A DNA stretch of 64,000 bases from Ephydatia muelleri. Lineage: Eukaryota > Porifera > Demospongiae > Spongillida > Spongillidae. A program made the position numbers and the translations under genes. A model generated the notes under the pieces. That model worked only from the letters and a program-made list of their open reading frames with translations. It was not told the origin of the DNA and did no database searches. This document shows positions 1-11,853 of this stretch, one piece after another (positions within the stretch are counted from its first letter, which is position 1; the number at the start of each line of letters is the position of its first letter). The DNA lies in assembly GCA_013339895.1 (NCBI GenBank), contig JABACO010000006.1:2387876-2451875 (forward strand), given 5' to 3'.

Positions 1-1470
1 CTTGAGGGCGTCACTGCTATATGCATATCATGGTGTGGTGGTGATAAGAAACAAAACACACATGCATGACACAATGTACAAACACATACACACACACACA
101 CACTCACACACACACACACACATGTAACATAGAAACCTACTGGTATTGCTACAAAAGTTCGCACTCGATCTTTGAAATGTGGAATTGAAGGAAGAGATTT
201 GCATTGGAAGAACAAGTACTGTGTCCTAAGAAGGTATGGGCGGCTACAAATTAATCTTGTCCTCAGCCTGATATGCTCATTTTGGGTTTGAGGAAATGTA
301 CAGCATTACATGTAGTGTCTGAATAGGAAGGAGTTAAGAGTCAGGCATACAAGATGGTACATCCACATATCCCTTGAGCCGCGGGGAAGAGAAAAGCAGC
401 TGGTTACAGACTTCACAGCATTAAATTTAGGTTGCATTTGAATAATATAATTATGTAGTTAGGCGTGGCCCGACCTTAGTTTCTGCTAAGATTGAGACAC
501 ACCCACCAGTAACCACTAAGGTTTTGTGTGCTAATCCCAATATCAATGCTTATTACTATCCCATGTTTGAGTGGGCCCATGGTCCAGGGAGGGGATACAT
601 TTACATGTAGTCTCATTAACGCCATGGTAACTGTATATACAGTGTGAATGTGTATGCTTGTGTGTGTATGCATGCAGGTGTGTGTTTATGTGTGTATGTG
701 TGTGTGCATATGTGTGTGTGCAGGTGTGTGTGCATGTGTGTATGCATGTGTGTGTGTGTGCATGTGTGTGTGTGCATGTGTGTGTGCATGTGTGTGTGCA
801 GGTGTGTGTGTATGTGTGTGTGTGCGTGCCTGTATGTGTGCATGTGTGTGCATGTGTGTGTATGTGTGTGCATATGTGTGTGCATGTGTGTGTATGCGTG
901 TGTGTGTGTGCAGGTGTGTGTATGTGTGTGTGTGCAGGTGTGTGTGTATGTGTGTGTGTGCAGGTGTGTGTGCATATGTGAGTGCAGGTGTGTGTGTATG
1001 TGTGTATGCATGTATGTGTATGTGTGTGCATATGTGTGGTGTCCATAGTCTTTACATGGCCTAACACTGATCCTGTAATTCCTTTGTAGTGTGAGGTTGT
1101 CTTTTTTTTCATATGTGCATTTTGGTCAGGGGAATGGAAGGGAAGAGAAGTGGAGGAAGGACTGGATTTCAGACGATTGGGGTGGGAGAGAGGGGAGGGG
1201 GCAGTAGGAAAGCATAATTTTAAATGCCTTGGAGCCCCAGTCCAGCATTTTGGGAGGCCAAATAACTAATGGGGTAATGATATATAGTGCCTTTGTTGTT
1301 GGATGGAAAGTTCCTCTCACACTTTATTCCACTCCATAAAATGATTTGTTGCAAGCAGGAAGTGTGGTTGGATAAGCACATACCAAACACAGGTGTGTCA
1401 TAATTATTGCATCATCAGCACTGATTACAACAACATTCACGTGCTGTGCATGCTTCATGACATTGCACAA
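1..1470. other. Non-coding stretch with microsatellites
   Basis: I see no supportable exon here. It contains a short CA tract (about 83-122) and a long TG-rich repeat (644-1045, listed separately). The open frames across the TG repeat encode only Cys/Val or His/Thr strings and are repeat shadows. Confidence 0.6.
644..1045. repeat. Imperfect TG microsatellite
   Basis: About 400 bp of TGTGTG interrupted at intervals by CA and TA (TGTGTGCATGTG, TGTGTATGTG). All six frames stay open because the repeat lacks stop codons, which explains several overlapping spurious frames. Confidence 0.95.
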
Positions 1471-1476
1471 TGCAGG

Positions 1477-1554
1477 TATATAAGGTCTCAATAGTGTGCA
1501 ACAACTTTGATCAGTTATTGCAAGAGAAAGGATAATATTTTGAACAGATGCAGG
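1477..1554 (+). promoter_or_regulatory. Possible TATA promoter and first exon
   Basis: TATATAAGG at 1477-1485 is followed about 70 bp later by ATGCAG directly joined to GTAAGG (ATG at 1548, candidate splice donor at 1554). This would be a TATA-driven first exon coding only Met-Gln. I could not link it to a downstream exon, so it is a weak call based on spacing and the donor match. Confidence 0.25.
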
Positions 1555-2349
1555 TAAGGGATGGTCATGCTGTTGTTTATTCTTCTGTAAGGGTTTTCAG
1601 TAGTCATCTTTAGGTAACTGAAAAGCTCACCACACGGCTATACACCAAGTCATCAATACATCCCATACACTAAGTTGTACTTAGCTTAGTTAGACCTTGT
1701 TAGCTGAGTTCATTGGATACTTAATTAAAAGAGAAGTGTTTCATAAGCTGACCACACATACTGCATTGGCTGATCAGGTGTGTGGCAGAGGTCTCCTAGC
1801 TCCTTAGGCAGCCACCACTACCACGGAAATGCACCTGTCATGTCCACATGCAGTCCTTACCACCTGCCATATCTGTCCCACCATGACCATTGAGCAAGGT
1901 CCTGGTTGCACAACTATTCAGCCAAGAGATGTGTGCGTACAAGTAGCATTTGCTTGCTCTTTGGTTGATGCATCTTAATTTGGTAGCTGACCTGATCTAT
2001 TATTAACCTGGTATGCATTTTATTCTACAGCAATAGGAAATGTCAATGTAGACCTACAGTCTATGAGTTACATGTCTCGATCCTAACACTGTTTGGCACA
2101 TCCTCCAAATTTGGATAACATGAGGAAGGACAATATGCTGTAAGCTTACTGGACCAATTGCAGGCAAGTGATGATACAATGGTGAAGTGAGCAACCCAAG
2201 GTGCATTTCTTTCCCATCAGGTGTAGGTCCCTACATAACTAATCCTACACCTTCTCCTTGTCACTGAGCACTGTGACTCACACTGAACCTTTAATTTCTC
2301 CCTTACACGGTGTTTTGTCCTAGCTGCACATTCAACTAAGCTGGCTTTG

Positions 2350-2433
2350 TCAAATGGTACAATGCATGGGAAGTTGTTGATGGTTGTTGGGTTCAAGGAA
2401 TGACAGATATGCTAGAACTGAAGGTGGTAAGGC
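2350..2433 (-). CDS. Candidate terminal exon of copy A
   Basis: An acceptor (CCCCAG, then GCCTTACC) opens a short frame beginning ALPPSVLAYLSFLEPNNH and ending in TGA. The same acceptor and frame start are kept in B (10312-10368) and C (30989-31066), with different stop positions. Phase 0 fits the 2895-2919 exon. The conservation could also reflect recent duplication of non-coding DNA. Confidence 0.3.
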   Translation of the reverse strand, partial: ALPPSVLAYLSFLEPNNHQQLPMHCTI

Positions 2434-5053
2434 CTGGGGACTCACGTGTTTACATGTCACATGCTCTCCATGTTTACCCTCACACTATACACAGTTGACA
2501 CTGTCTATCAGTGTTCTTAATTGCTGGGCCACGGCTGAACACACACTCGGTCTTTGGTTCAATAACCACACACTCGGTCTTTGGTTCAATAACCACACAC
2601 TTGTGTCTCATAAGCATAAGGAGGATTTGGTTGAGACCCTATTGCTTTAGGCACCTCTCTGAAAGACAGAGACAAGGCAGTCATATTAGGCATGTCAATC
2701 TCCTAGGCAACGCACGTGTAAAGTAGTGTATTGCTGTGTCCAGTATCTTGGATAGCAGTAGTACCACTAGGAGTGTTCTTAATTGCTGGGCCACGGCTGA
2801 ACACACACTCGGTCTTGACTGTTACCTGAACAACAAGAAATTGAATTCATAGTTTGACATCAGATTTGTAATGCATCATGTCAAAATGTTGTACCTGTGT
2901 ACATTCTTCACCATTAGCCCTTTGGTTTCCAGTCACATGGCAAGAAGATGAAAAGAGATTGACACAAGAAACAGTTGTATAGTAGGCAAAACTTACGTAA
3001 AGCGTTCAGTTTCCAGAGCTGGGTCACTAGGGTCCCCAGGCTTAGGAGCTGGGTCACTAGGGTCCCCAGGCTTAGGAGCAGGGTCACTAGGGTCCCCAGG
3101 CTTAGGAGCAGGGTCACTAGGGTCCCCAGGCTTAGGAGCAGGGCCACTAGGGTCCCCAGGCTTAGGAGCATGATGGCCATCTCCTGTACCTGCTGAGTCA
3201 TCACGCTTCGAAACTATAGAAGTATTTTGGTATTCTGTGGCTTCCAGTCCAGTAATATAAGGCTTCTGCAAATGATAGAATTGCAGTCAGCAGAGATCGT
3301 TTGTGCCCAGGTAATGTCATTATAACCAAGCTTATTTCATACCTTCTAAACAGAATGTATGGTTAATTTTCTGACTTACTTCTGCCGTTTTGGTTTTGTC
3401 ATATTTGTCAGTGTCATAATCACCACCCTTTCTTAAGGTAGCAGTAGCAGGTGACACACGAGGACGACCTAGAGTAGACTCTTCAGGCCTGCAACCATAG
3501 AAACATAGGTTCTTCACTACATTGAACGGAAATTTGCTAGCTTACTGTACCTGGTAGGTCCTGCGGCATTCTAGAAACAGAACACTGATCACAATATATG
3601 ACACTGACACGAATGCAGTCACACTTAATAACCACAACTACAGTAATACTTAATAACCACACACAATAACATTTAATAACCATCGACCTAATTACATCTC
3701 CTTACATCACCGTTACCTTAGAGACATGTGTCAAGGGATACATGCACCATAGCAGTGTTCACTCACCTCACTGTTATCCAGTAGTTCAGTAGCATTGCTG
3801 ACATGACCTGAAACTGGAGTGATGTCCAGGTTCACTTGCCTTCCACCACACTTTCTGCATATAATGGCAGTCACTTTGACGATGATGATGATGACGATGA
3901 TGGTCAAAATGAGAGCTCCAACCACACCCCCTACTGTAGCACCAGTGTCCCGTGACGCAGGGGGTGTGGTCACTGGTATGAGAGAATTAGGAGACAGTGT
4001 ATAAGTGGTGTGAAGACACCTACCTATACATGTATGCACACACACATTGTACATAAACACACACACACATACCATACATGTAGATTTAACTATGCATGTG
4101 TATTTTTTACGGTTTGGATTGAAGGGGGCTCCGTCCTCTGCACACCCCACCCCACCCCACCCACATGTACATGCTATGGTGGACAGTTATATCTACAGCC
4201 TTCCAGTAAAACATCACTGTTAATTCAACTATAGTAAGTTCATATCAATTCATCACTTCATTTTTACGTTGGGCCATACTATATCAACATAGTGCATTAT
4301 CTGCACAGATGTTTAGAGTGTGTGGGAGGGAGGGGAGGGGCAACAGCGATGTTGGATCTCCAGCTATACAAGCAATAATTTAAGCCTTGCTGTTTACTTG
4401 TCCACCCCACACTGTGTTGGCTTGTTCATCAATGGTTTCAAGACAGCTGGTATCATATGTGGACTGCATACTTTCAGCTTCAGTGGCCCTTGACATGATT
4501 TGAATTGACACAATGAGATTACATCATTGCAGTGTACATGCACCTGATGCATGGGACTGTTCACTGAGTTCCCTCTCATCCAGGATATGCCAATGCACTC
4601 ACACATATATACTCACACATGCTCATCACCATGGCTTACTGGGGGGGATAGAGGTGGGCGTGGCACAGCTAGTACACTCCAGCACATCACTACAGACTCC
4701 AGCTCTGTCGTCATCCGACATGCATGAGATGTTGAGTGGTTCAGACAAGCCTCCCAACCCAGTACAGGTTATCTCCGACATAATGGTCCTGTTGGCTTCA
4801 TCCACCCACACCTTGTAAGCTGTACAGATGACCCCTCTTGTGATGTTGACATATGTCACATTTTCCCCTACACTGGAGCTTAAATATAATAGCACCTGAT
4901 GTCCATTAAAGTAAAGTACAAGGACATCACTGTCATATGTAGTGCAGGTGGTAGTCATGGAGGTGGTATCCAGGCAACGGTATTGAGTAAGAGAGATGTG
5001 GGTGGAGGTACCTGTGAGGGGAGGGAAGGTACGTTCCACCATCACACACACAT

Positions 5054-5127
<74 letters not shown>

Positions 5128-5171
5128 GTACAATGCATTGAGCATATGCACATACACTGTAATCTCATGTC

Positions 5172-5224
<53 letters not shown>

Positions 5225-5863
5225 ATGTGAACTGCTCAAGAAAGCAAAATATTGCATTGTCGTTCTATTTGCTAGTGGGGTAACTCCTACTTGTTAAACA
5301 AAAGTACACAAACTTTCTAATTTCTAGTAAGCACATCTTGTGGCATAGTAGCAGACCAGGTCAAAGGGTGAGATTCCAAATAAAGCCTTCCTGCATAGAG
5401 TGGGTGTCTCTTGTGCATGGTGGAAAAAGTAATCAAGAAGCAGTTCTAATTGCAGCTCACTACACAGACATAGGTCTCATGATGAGCCAAGCTGACAGTG
5501 GATGAGAATGATGTAATGTATATTTACAACGTAGCAACATATATTGGCAAGGTAAAGAAACCCCATGCACACAGATGTAGCTGTACTGCATTCACATGCA
5601 CACACACATACACACACACACATACATGCACACACACACACTTGTGCACATGTACACACACACACGCACACATACAGATACACATACATACACTCATGTA
5701 CACATGTACACACATACACATACACTTACACACAATACATACATACATGTACACATACAAATGCCCATGCCACGTACTTGTATTGCTAAGTGTACATGAT
5801 ATCACGTTTACACTTAGACCCGTGGTAGTCATTGAGCAGAGCAACATTGTAAGCACATGAATC
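2350..5863 (-). CDS. Single-pass receptor-like gene, copy A (FN3-like ectodomain, TM, repeat tail)
   Basis: Multi-exon minus-strand gene. Proposed exons in transcript order: 5778-5863, 4640-5011, 3767-3972, 3551-3570, 3380-3488, 2997-3265, 2895-2919, 2350-2433. All internal phases match at AG/GT borders. The 372-bp exon encodes a Cys-rich, N-glycosylated (NVT, NIT, NRT, NIS) beta-type domain resembling fibronectin III or Ig. The next exon holds one membrane span (GALILTIIVIIIIVKVTAII) followed by basic CRKCGGR, so the N-terminus is outside. A 20-bp microexon and the PEEST exon follow. The 269-bp exon carries Tyr motifs (KPYITGLEATEY) and five 10-residue APKPGDPSDP-type units. The last two exons are less certain. 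No signal-peptide exon was found, so the 5' end is incomplete. Function is unknown; cell-surface recognition is inference. Confidence 0.6.
2997..3265 (-). CDS. Cytoplasmic exon with 10-residue Pro-Lys-Gly-Asp repeats (copy A)
   Basis: Acceptor TTTGCAG and donor GTAAGT bound a 269-bp exon entered in phase 0. It starts KPYITGLEATEYQN, passes a KRDDSAGTGDG linker, then has five 30-bp units at 3018-3167 reading APKPGDPS(D/G)P, and ends ALETERF plus a split Thr codon. Because the unit is 30 bp, copy number can change without breaking frame. The PxxP-rich tail could bind SH3-type domains (inference). Confidence 0.6.
3767..3972 (-). CDS. Transmembrane exon, copy A
   Basis: Acceptor ATACCAG and donor GTGAGT bound a 206-bp exon in phase 1-0. 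It encodes a Thr/Pro-rich stalk, about 22 hydrophobic residues dominated by Ile/Val, then CRKCGGRQ and a polar juxtamembrane segment with ATELLDNSE. The GATGATGATGATGACGATGATG sense run is the antisense of the Ile-rich span, so it is coding rather than a plain microsatellite. Confidence 0.65.
4640..5011 (-). CDS. Ectodomain exon (FN3/Ig-like), copy A
   Basis: A symmetric 372-bp phase 1-1 exon, the usual phase for modular Ig and FN3 domains. It has Cys residues in TTTCTTYDS, ITCTGLGG, NISC and CTSCATP, and N-glycosylation sequons. LLYLSSSVGENVTYVNIT resembles LLLYLSLPSD...YNIT in the plus-strand gene F, which suggests common ancestry. It ends in SIPP at a GTAAGC donor. Confidence 0.65.
5040..5222. 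repeat. CA tract followed by TG tract
   Basis: A (CA)n run at about 5043-5126, a 45-bp spacer, then a (TG)n run at 5174-5222. The two arms are complementary, so the transcript could fold into a hairpin. It lies in the intron upstream of the copy A ectodomain exon and is shorter in copies B and C. Confidence 0.9.
5590..5760. repeat. CA/CATA microsatellite
   Basis: Imperfect CACACATACA repeat inside the 5' intron of copy A. Its open frames are His/Thr or Cys/Val shadows. Confidence 0.85.
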
Positions 5864-5908
5864 CTGAGAGGAAGGAATAATGGATGAGATGCACACAACA
5901 CATTCAAT

Positions 5909-5928
5909 ATCACACACACACACACGCG

Positions 5929-6001
<73 letters not shown>
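5909..6001. repeat. Long CA microsatellite with CG core
   Basis: About 90 bp of CA including a GCGCGCGCGC run near 5926-5937, directly upstream of the first recognised exon of copy A. Copy C has a matching long CA tract at 35126-35191. Confidence 0.95.
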
Positions 6002-6004
<3 letters not shown>

Positions 6005-6407
6005 TCAGATTCTATAGAAAGTGTGATAAACCACTTGCCACTGTCGTCACGTGCACATGTCAATCGACTCTTTGTACATTCACTGAGTGGCTAGCTGGTA
6101 CACATTCATTGCATACGCGCCCTGATACGACATGTCCCCTTTCCACCATACTAACACTGCGAAGAGGGAGCTAGTACAGCACGTGATCCGTGATACGGTA
6201 CAAACCGACACGTACATAGGCCAGCTTAGGCCTACGCTAAATACTACCTATCACTGGCGGGCGGAGATCAGGAAAAAAACGTACCGCATTTTCGGACATA
6301 TCTGTTCGAACGGAAAATGAAGTACCGCTCGGCTCTATATACTAATATCATTATGTTGCGCAATAAATATCACGTGCCAATATATCATGTGACCATAAAT
6401 AACTGGA

Positions 6408-6570
6408 TTTGCCGCTTGGCATCTAATGACTTCACTGATTATGCGAGCAGTGTGTTCATGTACTGGATATCAATACAACTAGGCTCATATAAACAGTGAA
6501 TGTCATTAGATGGCAAGCGGCAAAAATCAAAAAGGTTTGCTACGAAAACAAACAGTTTCTACAGTTTCCA
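6408..6570. mobile_element. Fold-back (MITE-like) element, family a
   Basis: Inverted arms TGCCGCTTGGCATCTAATGA (near 6410) and its complement TCATTAGATGGCAAGCGGCA (near 6503), separated by about 60 bp. Related copies are at 21068-21247 and 44099-44262. No coding capacity, so non-autonomous. Confidence 0.75.
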
Positions 6571-6672
6571 GGTGAATTTAGTTATTTTTTCTGATGTTGT
6601 GCTGATGTGCGAGCCCGCTTCCCTTGTATTTGCAACACTTTCATTGGTACACCTCGTGCACAGGTGTCCCAT

Positions 6673-6837
6673 GAACACCTAGGGATCACATGAGCACCTA
6701 GGGATCACATGAGCACCTAGGGACACATGAGAACATAGGGATCACCTGAGCACCTAGGGATCATATGAGCACCTAAGGATCACATGAGAACCTAGAGATC
6801 ACATAGCATGTAGGGATCACATGAGCACTAGGGATCG
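6673..6837. repeat. GGATCACATGAGCACCTA minisatellite (unit 1)
   Basis: Short array of a roughly 20-bp GGGATCACATGAGCACCTA unit, diverged. The same unit precedes the FN3-type exon in D, F and E, so it is an intronic repeat inherited with the plus-strand gene. Confidence 0.85.
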
Positions 6838-7065
6838 TATCCAGACCAGCGTGCATCACAGCTGCCACGGATTTTGTCGCACCAATCAGATTGCAGGCAT
6901 GGAGTGATGTCACAATATTGTGACTAATCGTGCTAACAATGAGCAGTGAATGAGACAGTGGCATTTTAGAGGTTAGGCCAGAGATAAGATAGTCTGGTTA
7001 GGCTACCATGATCTTCGGCCCCAACAGCTATGTGTGTGTGTGTGTGTGGGGGGGGGGGGGGGGAC

Positions 7066-7192
7066 GTATCCAGTGGTGTTCTCTCCAGCAAGACCTCTAT
7101 ATGTGTGATGGCACGTATCCAGTGGTGTTGTTCTCTCCAGCAAGACCTCTATATGTGTGATGGCACGTATCCAGTGGTGTTCTTCTCTCCAG
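7066..7192. repeat. Tandem 51-bp repeat
   Basis: About two and a half copies of a unit containing ACGTATCCAGTGGTGTT and CTCTCCAGCAAGACCTC, next to a TG and poly-G tract (7030-7063). Confidence 0.8.
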
Positions 7193-7338
7193 AGCATTTT
7201 ATTGCTTGACCTTCAATAGCGATACATGCTGGTATCTAGTCTCACCCAGACCCGTGTACACAAAGTACTACATAAAGTATACATGTAAATACAAAAATCT
7301 TCAATCTATGGACCAGACCCAGTATACAAGCATATTGG

Positions 7339-7830
7339 GTTCACATGAGCACTCGGGATCACATGAGCACCAAGGGACCACATGACCACCTAGGGTTCAC
7401 ATGAGCACTCGGGATCACATGAGCACGAAGGGACCACATGACCACCTAGGGTTCACATGAGCACTCGGGATCACATGAGCACCAAGGGACCACATGACCA
7501 CCTAGGGTTCACATGAGCACCTAGGGATCACATGAGCACCAAGGGACCACATGACCACCTAGGGTTCACATGAGCACTCGGGATCACATGAGCACCAAGG
7601 GACCACATGACCACCTAGGGTTCACATGAGCACTCGGGATCACATGAGCACCTAGGGTTCACATGAGCACCTAGGGTTCACATGAGCACCTAGGGATCAC
7701 ATGAGCACCAAGGTATCACATGAGCACCAAGGTATCACATGAGCACTCGGGATCACATGAGCACCTAGGGTTCACATGAGCACCTAGGGATCACATGAGC
7801 ACTCGAGCACCAAGGTATCACATGAACATC
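7339..7830. repeat. ACATGAGCAC minisatellite (unit 1, expanded)
   Basis: About 490 bp of alternating ACATGAGCACTCGGGATC, ACATGAGCACCAAGGGACC and ACATGACCACCTAGGGTTC units forming a higher-order repeat. Position is just before the D exon. The E copy is much shorter (44410-44520), so it has expanded here. Confidence 0.9.
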
Positions 7831-7839
7831 TATGGGTAT

Positions 7840-9060
7840 CACCGCCTCCCTCCACTCAGGTCCTCCATCAGTTCCCGTCATCATCAATGCCACCTTCCTC
7901 AGTGACTCCCTTCTATTGCTGTACCTGTCTGAGCACTGCATCCACCCAAGGTGATATCCCAACATATGGGGTGTGCTTTTATTTGAATTAATATTCCCTT
8001 TATCTGTGAATGTATGACAAGCACAGTCCAAGGAAACACAAGTGTGGTGTCACCCACGATGCATGTAGAAACCACTGTAACAGCAGGTAATTGTTTGGGC
8101 ACGTGGTGTGTGTGGATGTGTTTGTCCATATGTGTGTGTCTGTGTGTGTGTGTATGTGTGTGTGTATATATGTGTGTTTCCATGTATGTTTACATATATG
8201 TGTGCAATTGTGTGTGTGTGTGTACAATATGTGTGTGTCCGTCTTTTACATGCTGTGACCATAGACCACATCAATCAAGTTTTCATTATCATGCAAGTAA
8301 TTTTACTCCATATCCATTGTACCCTAATCGTACACACTTAAGCCTATAAGTGTGTACAACAACACTGCATTTCAAATAAAACAACAAGGACATGAATTTT
8401 CTTCCTGTTTAGGAAAATCCAAATGGTGAAATTGTTTCGGGTTTTGGAGCCGCTCTGTCCTAGCATTGTCCTACAAGTACGTTGCCTAGGTGATTTGCAT
8501 GCTACTTTGTGTCTCTGGTCTTAGACTCTATGGCAGACCATGTGTGTGCTGATTAGTTTAGTGTGCTGATAAGATAAGATCATGTGATGAGAAAATGCTA
8601 TGTCATTTGTAATTATACTACAGTGTGTGACCCTATGGTGTTCATGATAAGTGTACTATGACTGTACACAGAGGTCTCTGTGTGTCCAAATGGGTTATAG
8701 TTTAAATTCTCAACATTACTTACATGTATATAGTTTTGTAATAGGTTTCCTATGCTCCAAACTAGTTTTTCCGAATGACCAGACATACAGCAAAGTCCTA
8801 CCATATTGGTGATAGAAGTTAATATGCATTCAATACATAGTATTCTCCAGAGATCAGTAAATCAGCTATGTGGCTGATCAATGGTAAACCGTATCAACAC
8901 CTAAAGAAATGGCTTTAACAAAGCATGCAGTTCAAATACTGTATTTTAAATGCTTGTTTTACACTCCAAACTCTCACAGCTGCAGATGCCCTATCTGTTT
9001 TGCTTAGAGGGAAATTTCATCTTACAATAACCTCTCATGGTCCAGATTTTATTAAAAGTT
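7840..9060. repeat. Segmental duplicate of 44,520-45,712
   Basis: About 1.2 kb matches the 44,520-45,712 block closely, with a few small indels (for example TCCGAATGACCAGACATACA occurs in both). It includes the truncated FN3-like exon, so the deletion happened before the duplication. Confidence 0.85.
7849..8086 (+). pseudogene. Plus-strand receptor remnant, copy D
   Basis: An acceptor (CTCCACTCAG) opens the start of the FN3-like exon seen in F (PPSVPVIINAT, then DSLLLLYLS). After LYLS the sequence jumps to the CATCCACCCAAGGTGATATC stretch that in F belongs to the next exon. About 600 bp of exon plus intron are therefore missing and the frame stops at HPR. A second exon (8033-8086, phase 1-1, ending TMHVETTVTA) remains, but no transmembrane exon follows. 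E shares this deletion. Most likely a pseudogene. Confidence 0.6.
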
Positions 9061-9424
9061 GATTTATTAAAAAGTTAAAGTGTAATTTAAAATTACCGCA
9101 CCAGGCAAAGTGCTTGTTGCTCAATTGAACACCACAAATTTCCATCATTTGGATGATTAAAAATGAAGCAATTGCTTATCTAACGGCTTTTCTATGTCTC
9201 AATCCAGAGTGTCGCTTGCCTTTACTACTGTACACTGGGTTGCAGAAAGAGTGAAATTGTGGTACTGCTTTTCTTCAGCTTTGATGTCTGTTCATTTCTC
9301 CATATGGTGTGAGTGCAACCCCCCCCCCCCCCCCCCCCATCTATTATGCAAATATCCCCTACACCTGACACAAGCATAGGGTATATTACACCTTGGTGGG
9401 TCGGCCATCTTAAGTGAGCTTGTT

Positions 9425-9605
9425 GGCCAACCACCATCCCCAGGTCTACACATCATTCCCAGGTCTACACACCATTCCCAGATCTACACACATCCCCACA
9501 TCCACACACCATCCCCAGGTCTCCACACCATCCCCAGATCCACACACACCATCCCCAGGTCAACATACACCATTCACAGGTCCACACGCACCATCCCTTA
9601 AGAGG
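9425..9605. repeat. CCCCAGGTCCACACACACCAT minisatellite (unit 2 start)
   Basis: Diverged array of a roughly 21-bp unit. The same unit and the same downstream sequence (CATATAGCTTTTCCTGTCAA onward) occur at 30172-30370, marking the beginning of both unit 2 and unit 3. Confidence 0.85.
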
Positions 9606-11207
9606 GTACATCATTAAACACACACGCACATACACACACACACACAGTTTTTACATGTAGATTAAAGTGGCCTTATGCCAGCAGAACACATATAGCTTTT
9701 CCTGTCAATAATGCTTGTTCATACATTCATGAATACAACCATTCACTATAGTACTAGCAACTGGTCCATTGAATGGTGTTATTGTTGCTGGAGACTGAAC
9801 TGGAAGCAGCATTGCTGTCTGGGGCAGTTGCTGATGTTGTAAGAGAAGAGCATCACAAAACAGATTGCTTTTCTATTCATTTGAAACTACAGTATCGATA
9901 TCAAATTCAACTTATGTGGTTTTGAGAAGTAAAACTAGGTTTCGAATGCTCCAAAGTACATATAGTCCATTTCACTTCATTTCAATTCACACTGGGCATT
10001 AATTGGAACCACAATATGCTGTGCCTTTCATTGTGCTCTTCGGATGAAGCCTTCCTGACACCACGAGACATAATACAACCCAGGATATTAGTTTTTGATA
10101 GTGATCTGTGCAATGGTGAAGTGAGCAACCCAAGGTGCAATTCTTTCCCATCAGGTGTAGGTCCCTACATAACTGATCCTACACCTTCTCCTTTTCACTG
10201 AGCACTGTGACTCACACTGAACTTTTAATTTCTCCCTTACATGGTGTTTTGTCCTAGCTGCACATTCAACTAAGCTGGCCTTTTCAAATAGTACAATGCA
10301 TGGTAAGTTGTTCAATGGTTGTTGGGTTCAAGGAATGACAGATATGCTAGAACTGAAGGTGGTAAGGCCTGGGGACTCACGCATTTTTATGAGGTAGGAG
10401 ACCTCTGTCACACCTTCAGCCAATGCTGTATGTTGTTCAGCTTCGTAGCACTACAGCCAAGAGATGTATGCATTCAAGGCATGAAGTAGCATTTGCTTGC
10501 TGTTTGGTTCAATGTATCTTTCATTGTCTGATGTATGTACATGCTACACAAAACAATTTGACCTTAGCACTTAAAAATCACTGCATTATAAAGTGTATGG
10601 TAACCATGGTAATATCAGACTTTTAACCTCCACCATGTACACAGAAGATAGAGACACACTCTATAGATAAAGAGCCACACTGATATGCGTACACACGATA
10701 TATATCTCATTCTACCGTTATCACAACTAGAAATGTCCACACAGACCTACAGTCTACATGTCACATGCTCTCCATGTTAACCCTCACACTATACACAGTT
10801 GACACCGTCTATCTCCCTCTTTGGTTCAATAACCACACACACTTGCATCGTGTCGGTCTATTTGGTTGAGACCCTATTGCTTTAGGCACCTCTCTGAAAG
10901 ACAGATACAAGGTAGTCATATTAAGCATGTCAATCTCCTAGGCAACGCACGTGTAGACTGCTGTCCAGTATCTAAAACTGTTGAGGCACTGCTTAACACA
11001 TATGTTTCTTTGCTACGTTTTCCTGAACATGAATTCATATTTTAATGCTTAATCTTTGTAATGCATGATGTCAAAATGTTGTACCTGTTGTACATTCTTC
11101 ACCAGTAACCCTTTGGTTTCCAACAGTCATAACAAGTGGATGAAAAGAGATCGATTCTAAACAGTTGTATAGTAGGCAAAACTTACGTAAAGCGTTCAGT
11201 TTCCAGA

Positions 11208-11853
11208 GCAGTGTCACTAGGGTCCCCAGGCTTAGGAGCAGGGTCACTAGGGTCCCCAGGCTTAGGAGCTGGGTCACTAGGGTCCCCAGGCTTAGGAGCT
11301 GGGTCACTAGGGTCCCCAGGCTTAGGAGCTGGGTCACTAGGGTCCCCAGGCTTAGGAGCTGGGTCACTAGGGTCCCCAGGCTTAGGAGCAGGGTCACTAG
11401 GGTCCCCAGGCTTAGGAGCAGGGTCACTAGGGTCCCCAGGCTTAGGAGCAAGGTCACTAGGGTCCCCAGGCTTAGGAGCTGGTCACTAGGGTCCCCAGGC
11501 TTAGGAGCAGGGTCACTAGGGTCCCCAGTCTTAGGAGCAGGGTCACTAGGGTCCCCAGGCTTAGGAGCAGGGTAACTAGGGTCCCCAGGCTTAGGAGCAG
11601 GGTCACTAGGGTCCCCAGGCTTAGGAGCAGGGTCACTAGGGTCCCCAGGCTTAGGAGCAGGGTCACTAGGGTCCCCAGGCTTAGGAGCAGGGTCACTAGG
11701 GTCCCCAGGCTTAGGAGCAGGGTCACTAGGGTCCCCAGGCTTAGGTGCAGGGTCACTAGGGTCCCCAGGCTTAGGAGCTGGGTCACTAGGGTCCCCAGGC
11801 TTAGGAGCAGGGTCACTAGGGTCCCCAGGCTTAGGAGCAAGGTCACTAGGGTC
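11208..11853. repeat. 30-bp minisatellite expanded to 21 units (copy B)
   Basis: Units of GGGTCACTAGGGTCCCCAGG plus CTTAGGAGCA. There are 21 full units here, 5 in A and 3 in C. One unit (near 11480) is 29 bp, so both sides cannot be read in one frame. The array lies after a stop in the pseudogene, consistent with expansion without coding constraint. Confidence 0.95.

Larger units (their letters stand above)
2030..5863. repeat. Paralogous unit 1, minus-gene half (copy A)
   Basis: This block matches 10,000-13,900 (copy B) and 30,640-35,120 (copy C) in sequence and order. It shares the 3' flank with the GTGAAGTGAGCAACCCAAGG stretch (A and B), the 30-bp repeat exon, the transmembrane exon, the ectodomain exon and the AC-rich intron. 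All copies have the same orientation, so they are tandem duplicates. Confidence 0.85.

Noticed and set aside
616..1064. Overlapping His/Thr-rich and Cys/Val-rich frames
   Set aside because: Translations of CA/TG microsatellite in different frames. The same pattern appears at 5040-6000, 8100-8250, 29430-29740 and elsewhere.
2550..2605. tRNA-like GGTTCAATAACC motif, tandemly repeated
   Set aside because: No matching acceptor stem, A-box or cloverleaf could be drawn. It is a local duplication within the paralogous flank.
7339..7830. CRISPR-like array
   Set aside because: Units are contiguous variants of one sequence with no unique spacers, in animal-type DNA; it is a minisatellite.
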